Shown here in pieces: positions 1 to 11,850 of a stretch of DNA of 64,000 nt. The stretch's first letter is position 1; every line of letters starts with the position of its first letter. The notes beneath the pieces were generated by a model. The model saw only the letters and a program-made list of their open reading frames with translations, made no database searches and was not told the origin of the DNA. The translations under genes and the position numbers were made by a program. Origin of the DNA: Dipteris shenzhenensis (lineage: Eukaryota; Polypodiophyta; Polypodiopsida; Gleicheniales); the NCBI GenBank assembly GCA_047967505.1, contig CM106538.1; one strand, given 5' to 3'.

Positions 1-1050
1 AAATATATTCCCATCTTCATTTGCAAAATGACTATGACTAGAATGTCCACCATGATGATTTCCTTTGCCTTGGAAATTCCCTCGATTTCTATTGGATTGA
101 CTGCCTTGGTCATACTACTTCTTGCGGCAATCTCTTTCATAGTGTCCAAACTTGTGATAGTAGTTGCCCTGAATGTTTGACACGTTGGTGGATGCATTCC
201 CTCGTCCTTGGAATCTTCCTCAATTGGAATGATTTCCTCTTTGCTGATTTTGATGTTGCTGAGGATGATGCTGATGATGACCACTTCTCTGGAATGATTT
301 CCTCTCTACTTCTATCTGAGCTGTGAATGCCTGATAATTAGAATGACCTTTGCATGCTTGGATGGCTTGCGTCGTGAGTTCTTCACCAAGTAGGACTGAT
401 TGAAGTTCTTCCAGTGTCAAAATTTACCATTGGATGGCAATACTCTGAACTAGATTCTGGTATCCCTCTCCTAGTCCATTCAGGATTACTTGAACCATTT
501 CTGTGGGGTTCATAGTCTCTCCTGCTGCTGCAAGTTGATTGTTGTAGTCATTTATCCGGAGTACACAAGCATTACCAGTTTTGCTATTGTTGCAGAAACT
601 TTGGTTGATCTAGTTTCTCAGTGAGAATCCTAGATGTGTTCTTGGACTCGTAGAGGGCTGCGAACATATCCAAGCTTCTTTCAATGTCTTGACTATGTTG
701 AGCTATCCTAGCATAACATCTTGCACATTCTACTTGATCAGATGATAGGCATACTTGTCTTTCTTATCCCATTCTGCTTGATCTCGAGCAATGGCAAGAT
801 CTACTACAGGTGTGGAAACTGTCTGTGTAGCTGTAGATGTCGTTGTAGATCACACTGCTGGTGCTGTGACAATAGGTGGAGTAGAGCTACTGGTGGCTAG
901 ATCATCCAATGGTCTAGGAGTAGACCCATTGACATACTCCCATTTGTCGTGAAGTACTAGAATGGTCTCCATTCGGTATTTCCATGTACTATAATTGGAG
1001 TTATCTAGCATAGAAAATTTCTCTAGATTGAGGTTGCTAGTTGTAAACAT
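1..1050 (-). pseudogene. Ty1/copia gag polyprotein N-terminal part (degenerate)
   Basis: Minus-strand reading from an ATG at 1050 gives a copia-type gag start with the NSNYSTWKYRMETIL pattern typical of the DUF4219/UBN2 gag region. It continues with several in-frame stops through a middle part that keeps the IQACKGHSNYQAFTAQIEVE region. Near 100-170 there is a CX2C-type zinc-knuckle remnant (YYHKFGHYERDC) in which the first cysteine is lost, followed by a basic, glycine-rich, histidine-rich tail. In this family gag forms the cytoplasmic virus-like particle. The stops (for example at 850 and near 420) and the lost cysteine show that it is dead. Protease, integrase and RT would lie to the left of position 1, outside the window. 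Confidence 0.8.
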
Positions 1051-1539
1051 GGTGTAAGAAAATGTACTCAAAGTATCGTGAAAAATATATGTATGAGAAT
1101 CAACTGCAAAAAGCTGGCTATGCCAAGTGAAATCTTTGAACCGTCGATGAAGATAGAATTGCAATATATAAAATCTAATCTGTGTTACAAGGCTTGTGGC
1201 AAATGATGCCGGGAATAGCCAAGAGGCATTACAAGGCTGAAATGATGTGCACAATGCCGTGCAATGGCCATGTAGGCTTTACAATGGTGGCATGTGTGTG
1301 TGAAATCAAATTCTATCTGCCCACTCAATAATCAGCAATGCCTCTAAACTCTGAAGTCTACTCATTGAACTGATGAAACATCAGGTTTCAGGTAATGTGA
1401 TGATGTGAAACCGTATGTGAGTGTATGGACTGCGAGTAGGTACTAGTCAGGAATTTCGTGCATGGCTTAGATTGGCAACTTGGGGAAATTCAATGCGTCC
1501 CCTCTATGGCGATCTAGTCTACTCTAATTTGGATCTATA
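1051..1539. other. No gene seen; leader or LTR-side DNA upstream of the copia gag
   Basis: This stretch lies 5' of the gag on the minus strand and should hold the leader and LTR of that element. I find no good TGGTATCAGAGC primer-binding site on the minus strand. The only short open frames are extensions of gag or random. Nothing else is supported. Confidence 0.4.
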
Positions 1540-2039
1540 CCAACCGTCAAGTGATGAAAGAACAGTAAATAATTCCTTTTCTTTTGTTCTTTTCAAGTGC
1601 TGGGTCAGATGCATCGATGTAGAGGCTGATGTGTGTGTACGAAGTGGATTTGTCCGGTGAGGCTCAAATGTCAGTGTAACTTGTGAAGAGAGTGGGAGAG
1701 AAGTAAGGAATCTCACTTGCAGCTTTCTCACATACACAATGGGGGAATACACACAAAGGTGGAGGCTGAAATCAGTTTTCCTCTTCTTAGTTATGAAAGC
1801 CAAAAGAACTTTCACTTAGTACAAAAGGAATAGATGAATCCTATATGTGGGTCTCAAACCAAACTTAGCTAACCTATGTGGCATACTAACTGAGCCACTA
1901 ACTAGAGTACATAAATATAGCTGTCATTCAGCTATTATTCATGGGCAGTGTACCAACCGCATCTGCAACTAACAAGTCGGTGACATAAATGCACAACGGT
2001 CATTTTGGCATATTATGAGTGGAGCTCGATATCTCAACA
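1540..2039 (-). repeat. 3' LTR of the minus-strand copia element
   Basis: On the minus strand a purine run (complement of 2040-2048) is followed at 2039 by TGTTGAGATATCG, the classic polypurine tract plus TG-start of a 3' LTR. A TATA-like element (CTATATTTATG) falls near 1910-1925. The far end is not clear; 1540 is an estimate, where a TTGGTATAGATCC string resembles a damaged primer-binding site. That leaves open whether the same LTR also serves as the 5' LTR of the gag at 1-1050. Confidence 0.55.
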
Positions 2040-3532
2040 CTCCCCCTTGAGCTCAATCCCAATTCTTGCACACCAAGCAGGTCTCTAAACTTGCGTAGCT
2101 TCTCTGTGCCCAATGCCTTCATGAATATGTCAGCTACTTGATCCTCTGTGCTGACATAAACCAGATCAATAAAACCTACTAGAACCTTCTCCTGCACATA
2201 GTGATAATGCACCTCAATGTGCTTTGTTCTAGCATGATAGACTGGGTTATTTGCCAAGTGTATACTGCTCATGTTGTCACAATAAATGACAACTGGCCCA
2301 TTTGTAGACTTATGCATATCATAAAGTAGCTTATGCAACCAAGCTACCTCACATGTAGCCATTGCTACACCCCTATACTCAGAGTCTGTGCTCGACAAGG
2401 AAACTATAAGCGGTTTCCTACTGCTCCAGGTGATTGTAGCACTCCCAAAAGAGAACACATATCCACTGGTAGATTGTCTATCAGAAATACTACCAGCCCA
2501 ATCAGCATAAGTGTATCCATGCAACTATATTTGAACCCCAGTCTCATAAAATAGTCCATACTGCAATGTGGACTTCACATACCTCAGTATGCGTCTAGCC
2601 ACATCCAAATGCGGTTTCATTGGAGCTTGCATAAACTGACTTACCAACCCAACAACATAGCTCAAGTCTAGGTTGGTAATAGTCATATAAATCAAACTTC
2701 TAACTATGCATCTGTACATAGTAGGGTCTTTCAGAAGACCACCTGCATTTGCACTCAACTTCACATTCTGCTCCAAAGGAACTGAAATAGGCTTACAACC
2801 TATCATCCCATATTTGGACAGCATGTCCAATCCATACTGCCTCTGCAAGAGCCATATCCCACTTGTGGATCTAATCACCTCAATGCCCAAGAAGTAACGC
2901 AGCTCTCCCAAATCCTTCATCTCAAACTTCTGCTTCAATAGCATTTTCACATGAAGGATATCTTCATCACTATCACTTGTGATGATCAAATCATCAACAT
3001 AAATGACAAGTAGCATAATACCTTTCTCTGTTTTTCTCACATAAAGTGAGAAATCTGCCGTGGAAATCTGAAAGCCAATAGTGACAATATATTGTCCTAT
3101 CTTGTCAGACCATGCTCTAGGTGCTTGCTTCAAGCCATACAAGGCTTTCTTCAACCTACAAACAAACTCAGGATGAACAACATGCACATAACCTGGTGGT
3201 TGCTCCATATAGACCTCTTCTTGCAAATCACCATGCAAGAAGGCATTCTTTACATCCATCTGATGTAAAGACCATCCCTTTAATGTAGCCATAGCAATGA
3301 CTACTCTTACGGTTGCCATCCTTGCAATCGGACTGAATGTTTCTTCATAATCAATGCCATATGTCTGTGCATACCCCTTGACAACTAATCTTGCCTTGTA
3401 TCTGCTCATAGAACCATCTGCATTGTGCTTCACCTTATAAACCCACTTGCACCCAATTGCATTCTTGTCTTTAGGCAAAGGCACCAATTCCCATGTAGCA
3501 TTTACTTCCAAGGCATCCATTTGTTCTCCCAT
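2000..3532 (-). pseudogene. Ty1/copia reverse transcriptase and RNase H
   Basis: One minus-strand frame runs from 3532 to 2000 with a single internal stop at 2525-2527. The RT (RVT_2 type) shows the MDVKNAFLHGDL motif, GLKQAPRAW, and the catalytic YVDDLIITSD box. The C-terminal RNase H keeps ADWAGS, the STDSEYRGVA block and the TKHIEVHYHYVQE block. The stop TAG sits where the family has glutamine before the LHGYTYADWAGS stretch, as expected from CAG to TAG decay. RT copies element RNA and RNase H removes the RNA strand in the particle. The last ~13 codons run into the 3' LTR, which is common in this superfamily. It is recent enough to be nearly intact but unlikely to be functional. Confidence 0.92.
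2040..2048 (-). promoter_or_regulatory. Polypurine tract of the copia element
   Basis: The minus strand reads AAGGGGGAG directly before the LTR TGTTGAG. Such tracts prime plus-strand DNA synthesis in LTR retrotransposons. Its position fixes the 3' LTR boundary at 2039. Confidence 0.7.
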
Positions 3533-4190
3533 TTTTGTTTTCCAGTGGCTTGCTCAAAAGATGTGGGTTCTGGTTCTTGTATCACTTTGACCATATAGGC
3601 ATAGTGAATGGCTGTAAATCCATCATATTTCAGCCTATCTAGAGGATACTTAACTCTGGTAGACCTGCGAAAAATAGGCTCACTACCAAGTGCTCTCAAA
3701 ACATCCCTTGTCTTCCTTACTCCAGGTGTAACAATAGAAGGAATACCCAACTCATCATCAAGGCTTTGTTCTAAGCCACTAGATTCACCATCCACATAAG
3801 AGTGACCTGCATTCACATCAACCATGGGCTGATCTACTTTCTCTTTTCCCTTTCGTGATACTTGCATACCACTATTTGCATTGCTTTAAGGAGATTCTCC
3901 TGATCTCAATCTGCTTGTCCATGGTGAAGTATATGAACAACTGCTAGAGGACACTATAGGTGCACTAATATTTGGTGATTGTTGCTGTGAATTCTATGTA
4001 GCATTACCATTTTGTGCATCTACATCATGAATCACATTTACTGGTTTATACCAGCTCTCGTCTCATCAAAAACAACATCTCTGCTCACTATAAACTTACG
4101 AGTAGAAGGGTTATAGTATCTATACCCTTTCTGCTGCAGAGAATAACCAATAAAGATGCACTTCTCAGCTTTTGGATCCAACTTGGATCT
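3502..4190 (-). pseudogene. Copia integrase C-terminus to RT linker (degenerate)
   Basis: Between integrase and RT the minus strand gives the usual variable linker, with an acidic, serine-rich stretch at 3867-3700 and then RRSTRVKYPLDRLKYDGFTAI, the signature that precedes RT in copia elements. It is one frameshift away from the RT frame: the frame starting at 3867 and the one starting at 3532 differ by a non-multiple of three. Several stops lie in 3890-4190. No separate function is expected beyond polyprotein spacing and integrase C-terminal binding. Confidence 0.75.
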
Positions 4191-5141
4191 CAAATCATCT
4201 GGCACATGAACATAGGCAATGTAACAAAAAATTTCAAATGAGAAATATCTAGTTTCCTACCAGTATACCTCTCCTCTGGCATCATGCCATGTATTGCTGT
4301 AGTGGGAGTCCTTTTCATTATGTAGACTGATGTAGCAACTGCTTCAGTCCAATAATAATCTAGCAGGTCTTTTTCGTTGAGCATGGCACACGATAACTCT
4401 CCAATATGCTTGTTTTTCCTTTCTGCAAGTCCAATTTGCTGTGGGGTATGACTGCATGAATATTACTACTTTATACCATGCTCCTATAGGAACCTTGCAA
4501 ACTCTTTTGAGAGGTACTCTCCCCCTCCATCTAACCTTAGGCATTTTATTTGCAGGCCTGTTTCTTTCTCAACCATAGCTTTAAAAGCTTTGAAATGCCC
4601 AAACACTTCACTTTTGTTTTTCATAAAATACACCCAAACTTTTCTGTTGTAGTCATCAATAGATACAACTTTAGTAGTCCACACATCAGAGGATTAATTC
4701 CAATGGCCTCTTACTCTCTTGAACATGTCTAGGAAATGGTTTCCTTACATGGTCTCCAAATTGACAGGCTTCACATACCTTATGCATTTCTGCAACCTTG
4801 AACTTAGGCAATCCTGCAACAATATTTTGGGCCTGCATCAATTTAAGTCACTGTAGATTAACATGACCAATGCGTTTATGCCAGATATCAATATCTATAA
4901 CTACACCGGTCCCATGTGCAAACATTGCTGCACTCAATTCAGGCATGTCCGCATCCAACGTAAACATGCTGCCCTTCTTCTTCCCTTTTGCTATCAAGCG
5001 ACCTTTATTTTTCATATCCACAACAAAGCATCCATGAGGATCAAATCTGACTTGCAAGCCCTCCTCAAGCATCTTAGATAGACAAATGAATTTTACCAAT
5101 CTACACAGTAGGATGTGCAGTATCATCGCTAGTCTCCACAA
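4190..5141 (-). pseudogene. Ty1/copia integrase (GAG-pre-integrase and catalytic core)
   Basis: Minus-strand pieces in order are: the GAG-pre-integrase zinc region (DIWHKRIGHVN near 4860-4900), the RNase-H-fold core with VVSIDDYNRKVWVYFMKNKSEVF (4684 downward), the central LRLDGGGEYLSKEF block, and LLDYYWTEAVATSVYIMKRTP (from 4384). The core block has a glycine where the family usually has asparagine (DNGGEY). Frames change at about 4484 and 4350 and stops occur between the pieces, so the protein is broken. Integrase inserts element cDNA into the chromosome. Confidence 0.85.
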
Positions 5142-5271
5142 ATCCTGGTCTTTTCATTTTCCTTGCATCCTGCATCCATTCTGCATGACCTGTCATGTGG
5201 TTTGATGCACCTGAGTCAACATACCACACATCATTGCTTTCTTCTGCACTTGTCACAGAATTGGTCATGTG

Positions 5272-5690
5272 CTACACCATAAAAAAATGCTCATTTCTGT
5301 CATCACCCTGTCTACTAGAGGATGCATAATTGCCTTGCTGCAATTTTCCATTCATGATGTCATTCTGCTTTTTGTAGCAGTCTTTAGCCATATGACCCAT
5401 TTTACCACAGTAGTAGCATTCAACATTACTGTTTGCATTTTGACCTCGCTGCCATCCACCATGACCTCTTTGGCTCCCTCTGCCTCTAAGGTTACCATGT
5501 CCTCCTCCATAGGACTGGTTTTCTTGAATTTTCTGCATATTCTGATTTCTGCCATGGCGGTCGGCCTACTCTACCTCTGCCTCTACCTCTTCCAGCATTT
5601 GAGTAGAAGATAGCTTCTTTTGAAGTTCCTCCTGAAGAAGATGCACCACCATTTCTCTGCTCTTAAGATATTAGAAGAGCAATCAACTCC
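5272..5690 (-). pseudogene. Copia gag C-terminus with CCHC zinc knuckle; 5'-truncated
   Basis: The minus strand encodes CYYCGKMGHMAKDC, a perfect CX2CX4HX4C nucleocapsid knuckle (near 5378-5420), preceded by a glycine/arginine-rich RNA-binding tail. Similarity stops at about 5690; the N-terminal gag and the 5' LTR are absent. The element was therefore truncated at its 5' end, or later DNA replaced that part. A stop separates this from the integrase region. Confidence 0.85.
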
Positions 5691-7953
5691 CCAAAATCAA
5701 GAAAATTCTCACGGATGCATGCCAACTAATCTAATGATCAATAGTACACCACATGCACATGGATGCAGGTTCAAAAAAATGCTGCCACTAAAGAGGATGC
5801 ACAAAAAGAGCCCACTGCCTCAACCATGAGGACCCCTCTAGAGTTTGCAACCATCTACACCCATTGCCTCAACCACGAGACCCCCTCTAGAGTTTGCAGC
5901 CATTCACATCCTCTTAACCATGGCAACCATAGGCATTTGTGGTCCAAAGCGATAGCTTCGAGGAGGATTCAGTGCATGACCAAGAAGAACAAATGCCACC
6001 CCAGTCACCACTAGCCTACACAACCATTGACAGGGCCCGGTCACTGGAACTTGTTTGGCCACCTACATTGACTTATGCTCTTTCCAAAGAAGCAACATCT
6101 TACTTAGGGCAAAGGGGTCTAGGCAGTTTGCATGAGAGCCTAAAATCCTTGGAGGACAGTCCTACAATGACTGCATACATCAGGGAATTTCTCCACTCTT
6201 ACCACTTCAGCAATGCACAGGTTGGCAAGTACGGTACCATCACTATACATCAAAGCCCACTCAGCATTATCCTCAATGGTACAGTCATTCAAAGGGCTTT
6301 CTCACTCCCAACACAAGGTGCCAAATACTCTACATGGCCTACCGATGCAAAATTTCTCAAAGTATAGGCTCTCCTCACCAAGGGCCCAATGATCCATAGG
6401 GACGACATATTACTTCACACCATCCTTAACCATCGCCTCAGGGAAGTAGCATAATTCCTATCCACAATCCTGGGGGTTAAGTGCAGCAAGAATCAATCCC
6501 TTCCACCCCACACATTTGTCTTATTGAGTAGGAAGCTAAAGCAAGACTGGATCCAACACTTAGTCATCTTCTTTATAGAAAAACTAGATGGTTCATCAGG
6601 CCAAAAATGTAAAATTCCATACTTATTGGCTATAATCATAAAAAAAGAGCTACATGAATGAGAAATGATTCTGCCCCAGTCACCAAAACCAATTGAGGAG
6701 TTGGACATTCCCTTCTCACCAGTATGGGAGCTGTCACCAACTTGTCCTACTATCACATTGGCAAATGCAGATGCCTAAGAAGAAATACCTATTCTGGAGG
6801 TCAGAATTGAGGAATTGCCCCTCGAGATGCTACAACTCAGTGCACAACTGCAACCAATATATCTCCAACAATAGTAGCAACCAGAGCCTGAGGAAAGATC
6901 GACACCAGAGCTTGAGGCTACATCAACACTAGAATTGCCTATTGACACCATGCCAGTCGATGAGCCACAAGGGGAGCTAGTGCCAGATCAACAGTATGAC
7001 TATTGTACACAAGTGACTAATATACCATTGGAACAACCTCCCACAAGTACTACAGAATCATCAGGATGGCTACATGGGCACCACTTTATCAGTAGTATCA
7101 CCAGTCCTCATCACCGTCTATCATTCTCCAACATCAAGCTAGCCAAATGATCCAAATGTTCAAACTATTCATTAGCTTGGCCAAGGAGGAATATGCAAGA
7201 GAATTGGACAGACAGACTGCAAAAAAAATCGAAGACGATCCAATTCTAGGCAATTGCATAGAGGTCAAGGCACTTCGAGCACAGATAGATGAGAAGGAGC
7301 TAGAAGAAGTGTGCATGAACCAAGCTCTCCAAGGTCAAGAGAAGGTAGTGAGGGATGTGACTCCAACCTCCACCAAAGTCAAACACAGCTGTTAGTAGCA
7401 GTACAAGCAACGGCAATCCTACAAACCTACTGAAACTCCTTGACCTCCACACATGCTCAGTAAACGGAGGTAGTGGCACAAGCTCAACTCACTCTAATTA
7501 ACAAAGAAGAAGAGCTTCAGGATTACAAAGACAAGCTTGAAGACATGAAACCAATCTTTGGAAGTACACGCCTTCAGCATTGACGAGCTTACAAGAGAAT
7601 GCAAAATCTTAAAGAACCAACTTGCTACCGCTAAAGAGGCTAGCACTTCACAAGCACAAGTCTTGGACCAATGGTCCAATACCACTGAAGACATTTCTCA
7701 ATAGGCGAAGGTCACCTTGCAAATGAAAAAGCTTAAGGAGGCATATACAACCATCTACCAGAAATACAAAGAAAAAATGGAGGAGATGCACTCCCAAAAG
7801 ATAATCATCTCCAAGCTTAAACTCCAATTGCTAGTGCACAACAATGAGGCAATGGAAGACAACACCAATGAAGCCCCACTACAATGCACAATGGTGGTGT
7901 ACCAAGAGCTTGTGGGTGCTCTACAAGTGGAAGATCACCTCAACACATGCGTG

Positions 7954-8101
7954 CTCCAAATCAAGATCATATCCGCTCATCCAACAATCAAATGGGAATG
8001 TTCCATAGGGACCAAAACTCTAAGAAACTCCAAATCAAGATCATATCCGCTCATCCAACAATCAAATGGGAATGTTCCATAGGGACCAAAACTTTGCGCA
8101 T
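7954..8101. repeat. Tandem duplication, two 74-bp units
   Basis: The segment starting CTCCAAATCAAGATCATATC at 7954 recurs at 8028, with near-identity to about 8092. It lies inside the decayed ORF and shifts its frame (74 is not a multiple of three). Confidence 0.9.
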
Positions 8102-8319
8102 AATTTGCCAAGACTTATCTAAAGATGAGAAAAATATCTTTTGCCTGTCTACCCATGTCGGGTTTAGAGTAGTTAGGATGGATGCTTTCATTGCATATGT
8201 ATGCCTCATGGGTAGTCCTCCCCTCAGGGTTATTGCTGGTTTGTTGCCATTGCTACAAAGACCATCACTATTATTTGCAAGGCATGACATAACCGACATC
8301 CCACCCATGCAACTGACAT

Positions 8320-8330
8320 TAGGGGAGAAT
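8320..8330 (+). promoter_or_regulatory. Polypurine tract
   Basis: TTAGGGGAGAAT lies immediately before TGGAGTCTCAAAAGGGCC. The same tract-plus-start pair recurs at 19755-19767, and its LTR start recurs inverted at 24962. This supports it as the border of an LTR family. Confidence 0.6.
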
Positions 8331-9007
8331 TGGAGTCTCAAAAGGGCCTCATAAGGAATGGATTAGTCCTAATGAAAGGGCCAAGTTAGGTCCCAAAAAG
8401 TCCTAACCCCCCCTCACCTAGGTGGGTTAAGCCCAAAAGTGACCCCACCTCTTATACCTCTTACACAACTCTTACTCCTAAGTGGGAACCAAAAAATTCA
8501 AAATTCAAAATTCGAATTTTGAATTCCCTCCCTCCTCTCTCCTCCTTCCCTCCCTCCTCCCCCTCCTCACTCCCTCCTCCCCCTCCCTCCTCCTCCCCCT
8601 CCCTCCCTCCCTCCTCCCCCTCCCCTCTCCTCTCCTCCCCCTCCTCTCTCCTCTCCTCACTCCCTCCTCCCCCTTCCTCCTCCTCCCCCTCCCTCCCTCC
8701 CTCCTCCATGCTTGCTCCTCCTGCTCTCCCCCTCCCTCCCTCCTGCATGCTTGCTCCTCCTCCCCTCCCCCTCCCTCCTCCTCCACTGCTCCTCCTCCTC
8801 CCCCCTCCCTCTTGCTCCTCCCACCTCCCTCCCTCCTCCTCCATGCCTACTCCTCCTCACCCTCCACACCTGCTGGTCTGCCCCCTTTCCTCCTCTTCAA
8901 CCACTGGTCCTCCCTCCTCCATCCCTCCTCCTCGCCCTCCCTCTTCCTGCGTGCTACTCCTTCAAGCCTGCATCTCCACACCTTCTCCTTCTCTACACTC
9001 CTTTAGT
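8331..9007 (+). repeat. LTR-like sequence with a 440-bp polypyrimidine tract
   Basis: It starts TGGAGTCTC after the polypurine tract. It shares with 24436-24962 (inverted) the GGGCCTCATAAGGAATGGAT block, the CTAACCCCCCCT/CACCTAGG block, an AATTCAAAATTC block and then a long TCC-rich run. From 8524 to about 8960 the plus strand is nearly all pyrimidine, made of CCTCC and CTCCC units. The proline/serine/leucine-rich open frames there are artefacts of that composition. The 3' limit is not certain; a new coding stretch starts at 9008. Confidence 0.55.
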
Positions 9008-11850
9008 CATGGCACCGTTTGAGGATGTCTCCAACAAGTACCAGGTTCACTTAGAGTTGGAGGCTGAATATGCAAGCACACGTCTAGGATTAAGGGGAGC
9101 CTCCAAAATCCACAGTCTTTGTTACAAGGAAAGAAGCTTCTCGACCTTTGGGTAGAAGGATCCTTGTATCCTTTAGATCCTGCCAACCAAAAGAGGCCTC
9201 CTTTCCATACAATGCATGAGCTAGTTTAGTTTGTTAGAAATGGACATGCGGGGTTGCTTGGTCATTGCAATCAGTTAAACAATGCTCAATCAATGGCTAT
9301 GTAAGCAAGTGAGATGCACAGAGCCCAAGCAGAGATGCTAGCACATTTAGAAAATAGCACCATTGTTGCAATGCATAACTCTATGCAGCATCTTCAAAGG
9401 AAGAACCAAGATCTTCATGATAAAGCCAAAGCATTGGACTTAGAGTGAAATGCATTGGACTTGAAGTGACATAAATTAGAAGAGTCACTCTGTAAGCTAC
9501 CTGAGTCCAAAAAAGGCTTGGAAAGATCTATATACAATCAATTTCGATGAGCCGTAGAGAAGGAATGAGAGAAGGTAGAAGAATGAGTGCAAAAGATGAA
9601 AGAAACACCTTTGGGATTGAAGGAGAGGAAAATAAGGTACTTACATAACATGGATGCATTGGCACCCACTGGTGGTGCTAGAAAGAGGAGAGTCTGGGCT
9701 ACAAGGTTGGTTATCAAATGTTCCAATGAGATTACACTCTTTTGTGCTACACTATTTGTGACTAAGTTTTTATTGTGTTCTTCTTTAGGAACTTCATGGA
9801 AGATGTGATGGGAAGAACAAACGAGATGATATTGACTGTTCATATGTTCTAGCTAGTTTATTGAAGTCAAGCAATGTCATTGGGATACTAAGGGACTCGA
9901 CACAAGTTCCTACATGTGCAAGTTGCTGAAGAGGTGATGAAGGACTTCAAGAATATTGTGGATGCAAAGGAGATGCTTGCAGCTTGTGATACTACCAGTG
10001 AGAGTCGTGAAGCTTACACATCTGTTTTCAAAATTTTCAAGTTTGCTATTTTGGGAAAGTATAAGAAGCCTATAGTGCCCCTACCCACACCTTGGTCTGT
10101 GAGACGTGCATGGCAAGAAACAAACTAATGTGCAAGAGAAATTCTTGGAGGGTACCATTGCATAAGGGGCACAATGACTTGGAAGAGTAAAAAGAAATCT
10201 GGCTTGCAAACCTTTGAGATGAATGCTTTCAACAATGTCTACTTAGATGTTGAGAAACTACAACAAGCAATGGTCAAATTTTATGGCATGAGAGAAGATG
10301 GTAAGATGAAATCCATTATAGCATTGCACTTTACTTAGTTCATTTCCTATATCATGTTTATCCTAATGATTTCTCTCTTTTGTTGTACAGATTGCAATGG
10401 AAAGCTCATATTTGTCATCACAATGGATGAAGCTCAATCGATGAAAGAACACAAGTTAGAGAGAGTCACCATCTACATTATGAATAAAGCCTTAGCCTTT
10501 GTTCAAAGGAACGAAGAAGTAGAGCAAGATTTCTCAATGCAATCAGAGAAAGATATATGGTGGCTTGTAGCATTTGAGACTCCAAAAGAGTGCCATGAGA
10601 TATTGAAGTGGGTCCTAGATAGAACAGGAATCCCATCGATGATCCAAAGATAAGAGGAAGGGAAAACATTGACAGTCGATGGCCATGGAACCTTTCAAGT
10701 TGAATGGCATCTTACTAGTGATTTGAAAACCCTCAAGTGCTTGCATGGTTGAGATATAGGGGCAAATGCAATGAACACATGCCTTTATTGCATGTGTTTG
10801 CAATGTAAGCAAAAGGCTGGCTTACAATGGGAGAATGGCATTCTATCTTGTAGCCAAACGCAAGCTCCCAATTGTGATAAGAAGCATCCAAAGTGGGATC
10901 CCATCTTGCCCATCCCACTTGAGAGAGTACACATATGTACTTTACATGTAGAACTATGCGTACTTGACATGTTGTTGTATTTGCATCTTGTTTATGCTTG
11001 GAATTTAATTCCGCAAGAAGTATACGGTGCATTATAGAACCTGAGAAGTTGCTGTCAGAGATGGGATTCCATGGAGGACATGTCAAACTTAAGGAGGATA
11101 AGAAAATGTCTGGGGCAACACAGAATCTTCCTGCAAAAGTATCCATGGGTGGAGGGAAGGCAAGGAGATTCCTATCGAACCACAATATTGACAGAGACAA
11201 GTATACATCGTCTCAAAGTAGTTTGGGTTGGGAATACTGGAAAGCATTGTGTGAATGCATGACCAATAAGGCTTCTCATCCTCAAGTAGCAACTTTGAGA
11301 GCTAAAGTATGGACAAAGGTAGATGCATTGATAAAATTGCTTCGCCAGGTTCAAATCAATGAGATGTATTATGAAAGGTGTAGGATGGCAGTGAAAGAGT
11401 TTATGCAATTAATGGTGAAAGCATGGGGGGAGTCGCACATTACACATTACATGGTAATCTTGGCACCATCATAATATTTAGCACTTTTTTTTTAAATTGT
11501 TTTTGTTGCTAAAATGATTCTCATCATGTTTGCAGCATATTTTCTATGCATGTGCACGGACCATGGTTTGTACAAAATTAGGGTCCTTTGTCCATTTAGA
11601 ATACACAAGGCATGGAGAAGTCGCACTATAGAGCCAAGGTAGCCTACTTTAAGAACTCAAGGCATGGTGGTGGTGTCACTTGCAGCAATGCATTGCATGA
11701 GATGCTCGACTAGTTTTTTAGATGTTTACTAGGAAGGACTTTGAAGTCTGAAAAGGCAAAGGCATCAAAACTTGCAAAATCAATTCAAATTGTATCAAAG
11801 AATAGAAGGCATACTGCTTGGAAAGCATCCATAGGAAGTTGAGGAGTCAC
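9008..11850 (+). pseudogene. Multi-exon decayed gene of an uncharacterised repeat-associated plant family
   Basis: From the ATG at 9008 (MAPFEDVSNKYQVHLELEAE) a reading with frame changes continues through a long coiled coil (9300-9620), an intron ending CTTCTTTAG at about 9789, the 9916-10128 exon, an intron from GTAAGA (10300) to TTGTACAG (10390), and exon 10391-10653. It then reaches a conserved-looking core: PLERVHICTLHVELCVLDML (10917-10976), a MGFHGGHVKL block (11060-11090), KARRFLSNHN (11158-11187), and GMEKSHY...SRHGGG near 11610-11675. I recognise this block order from uncharacterised multicopy eukaryotic proteins but know no biochemical role; a transposon-encoded protein is likely. 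Six TGA stops in 9448-9586 all fit arginine CGA. It is broken. Confidence 0.6.

Larger units (their letters stand above)
5939..8330 (+). pseudogene. Decayed long ORF of a probably non-autonomous LTR element
   Basis: Plus-strand frame 5939-7150, then a second frame 7147-8082, reads as one protein with scattered stops. The first part is globular (ALSKEATSYLGQRGLGSLHE near 6075-6135). The middle is proline- and glutamate-rich (6900-7060). The last part is strongly charged and heptad-like, suggesting coiled coil (7147-7395 and 7717-7860). I do not recognise a named domain and see no RT or integrase. Stops such as those at 6364-6366 and 6451-6453 fall where CAG or CAA would keep the frame open. 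A polypurine tract and LTR follow at 8320, so I infer a non-autonomous retroelement ORF. A captured cellular gene is the alternative. Confidence 0.5.

Noticed and set aside
850-1254. N-terminal 68 residues of the 134-aa minus-strand frame
   Set aside because: The gag-type start is the internal methionine at 1050; the upstream part has no gag character.
8461-9022. Several long proline/serine/leucine or glycine/arginine/glutamate-rich open frames on both strands
   Set aside because: They follow directly from the TCC-rich tract, which lacks stop codons in most frames.
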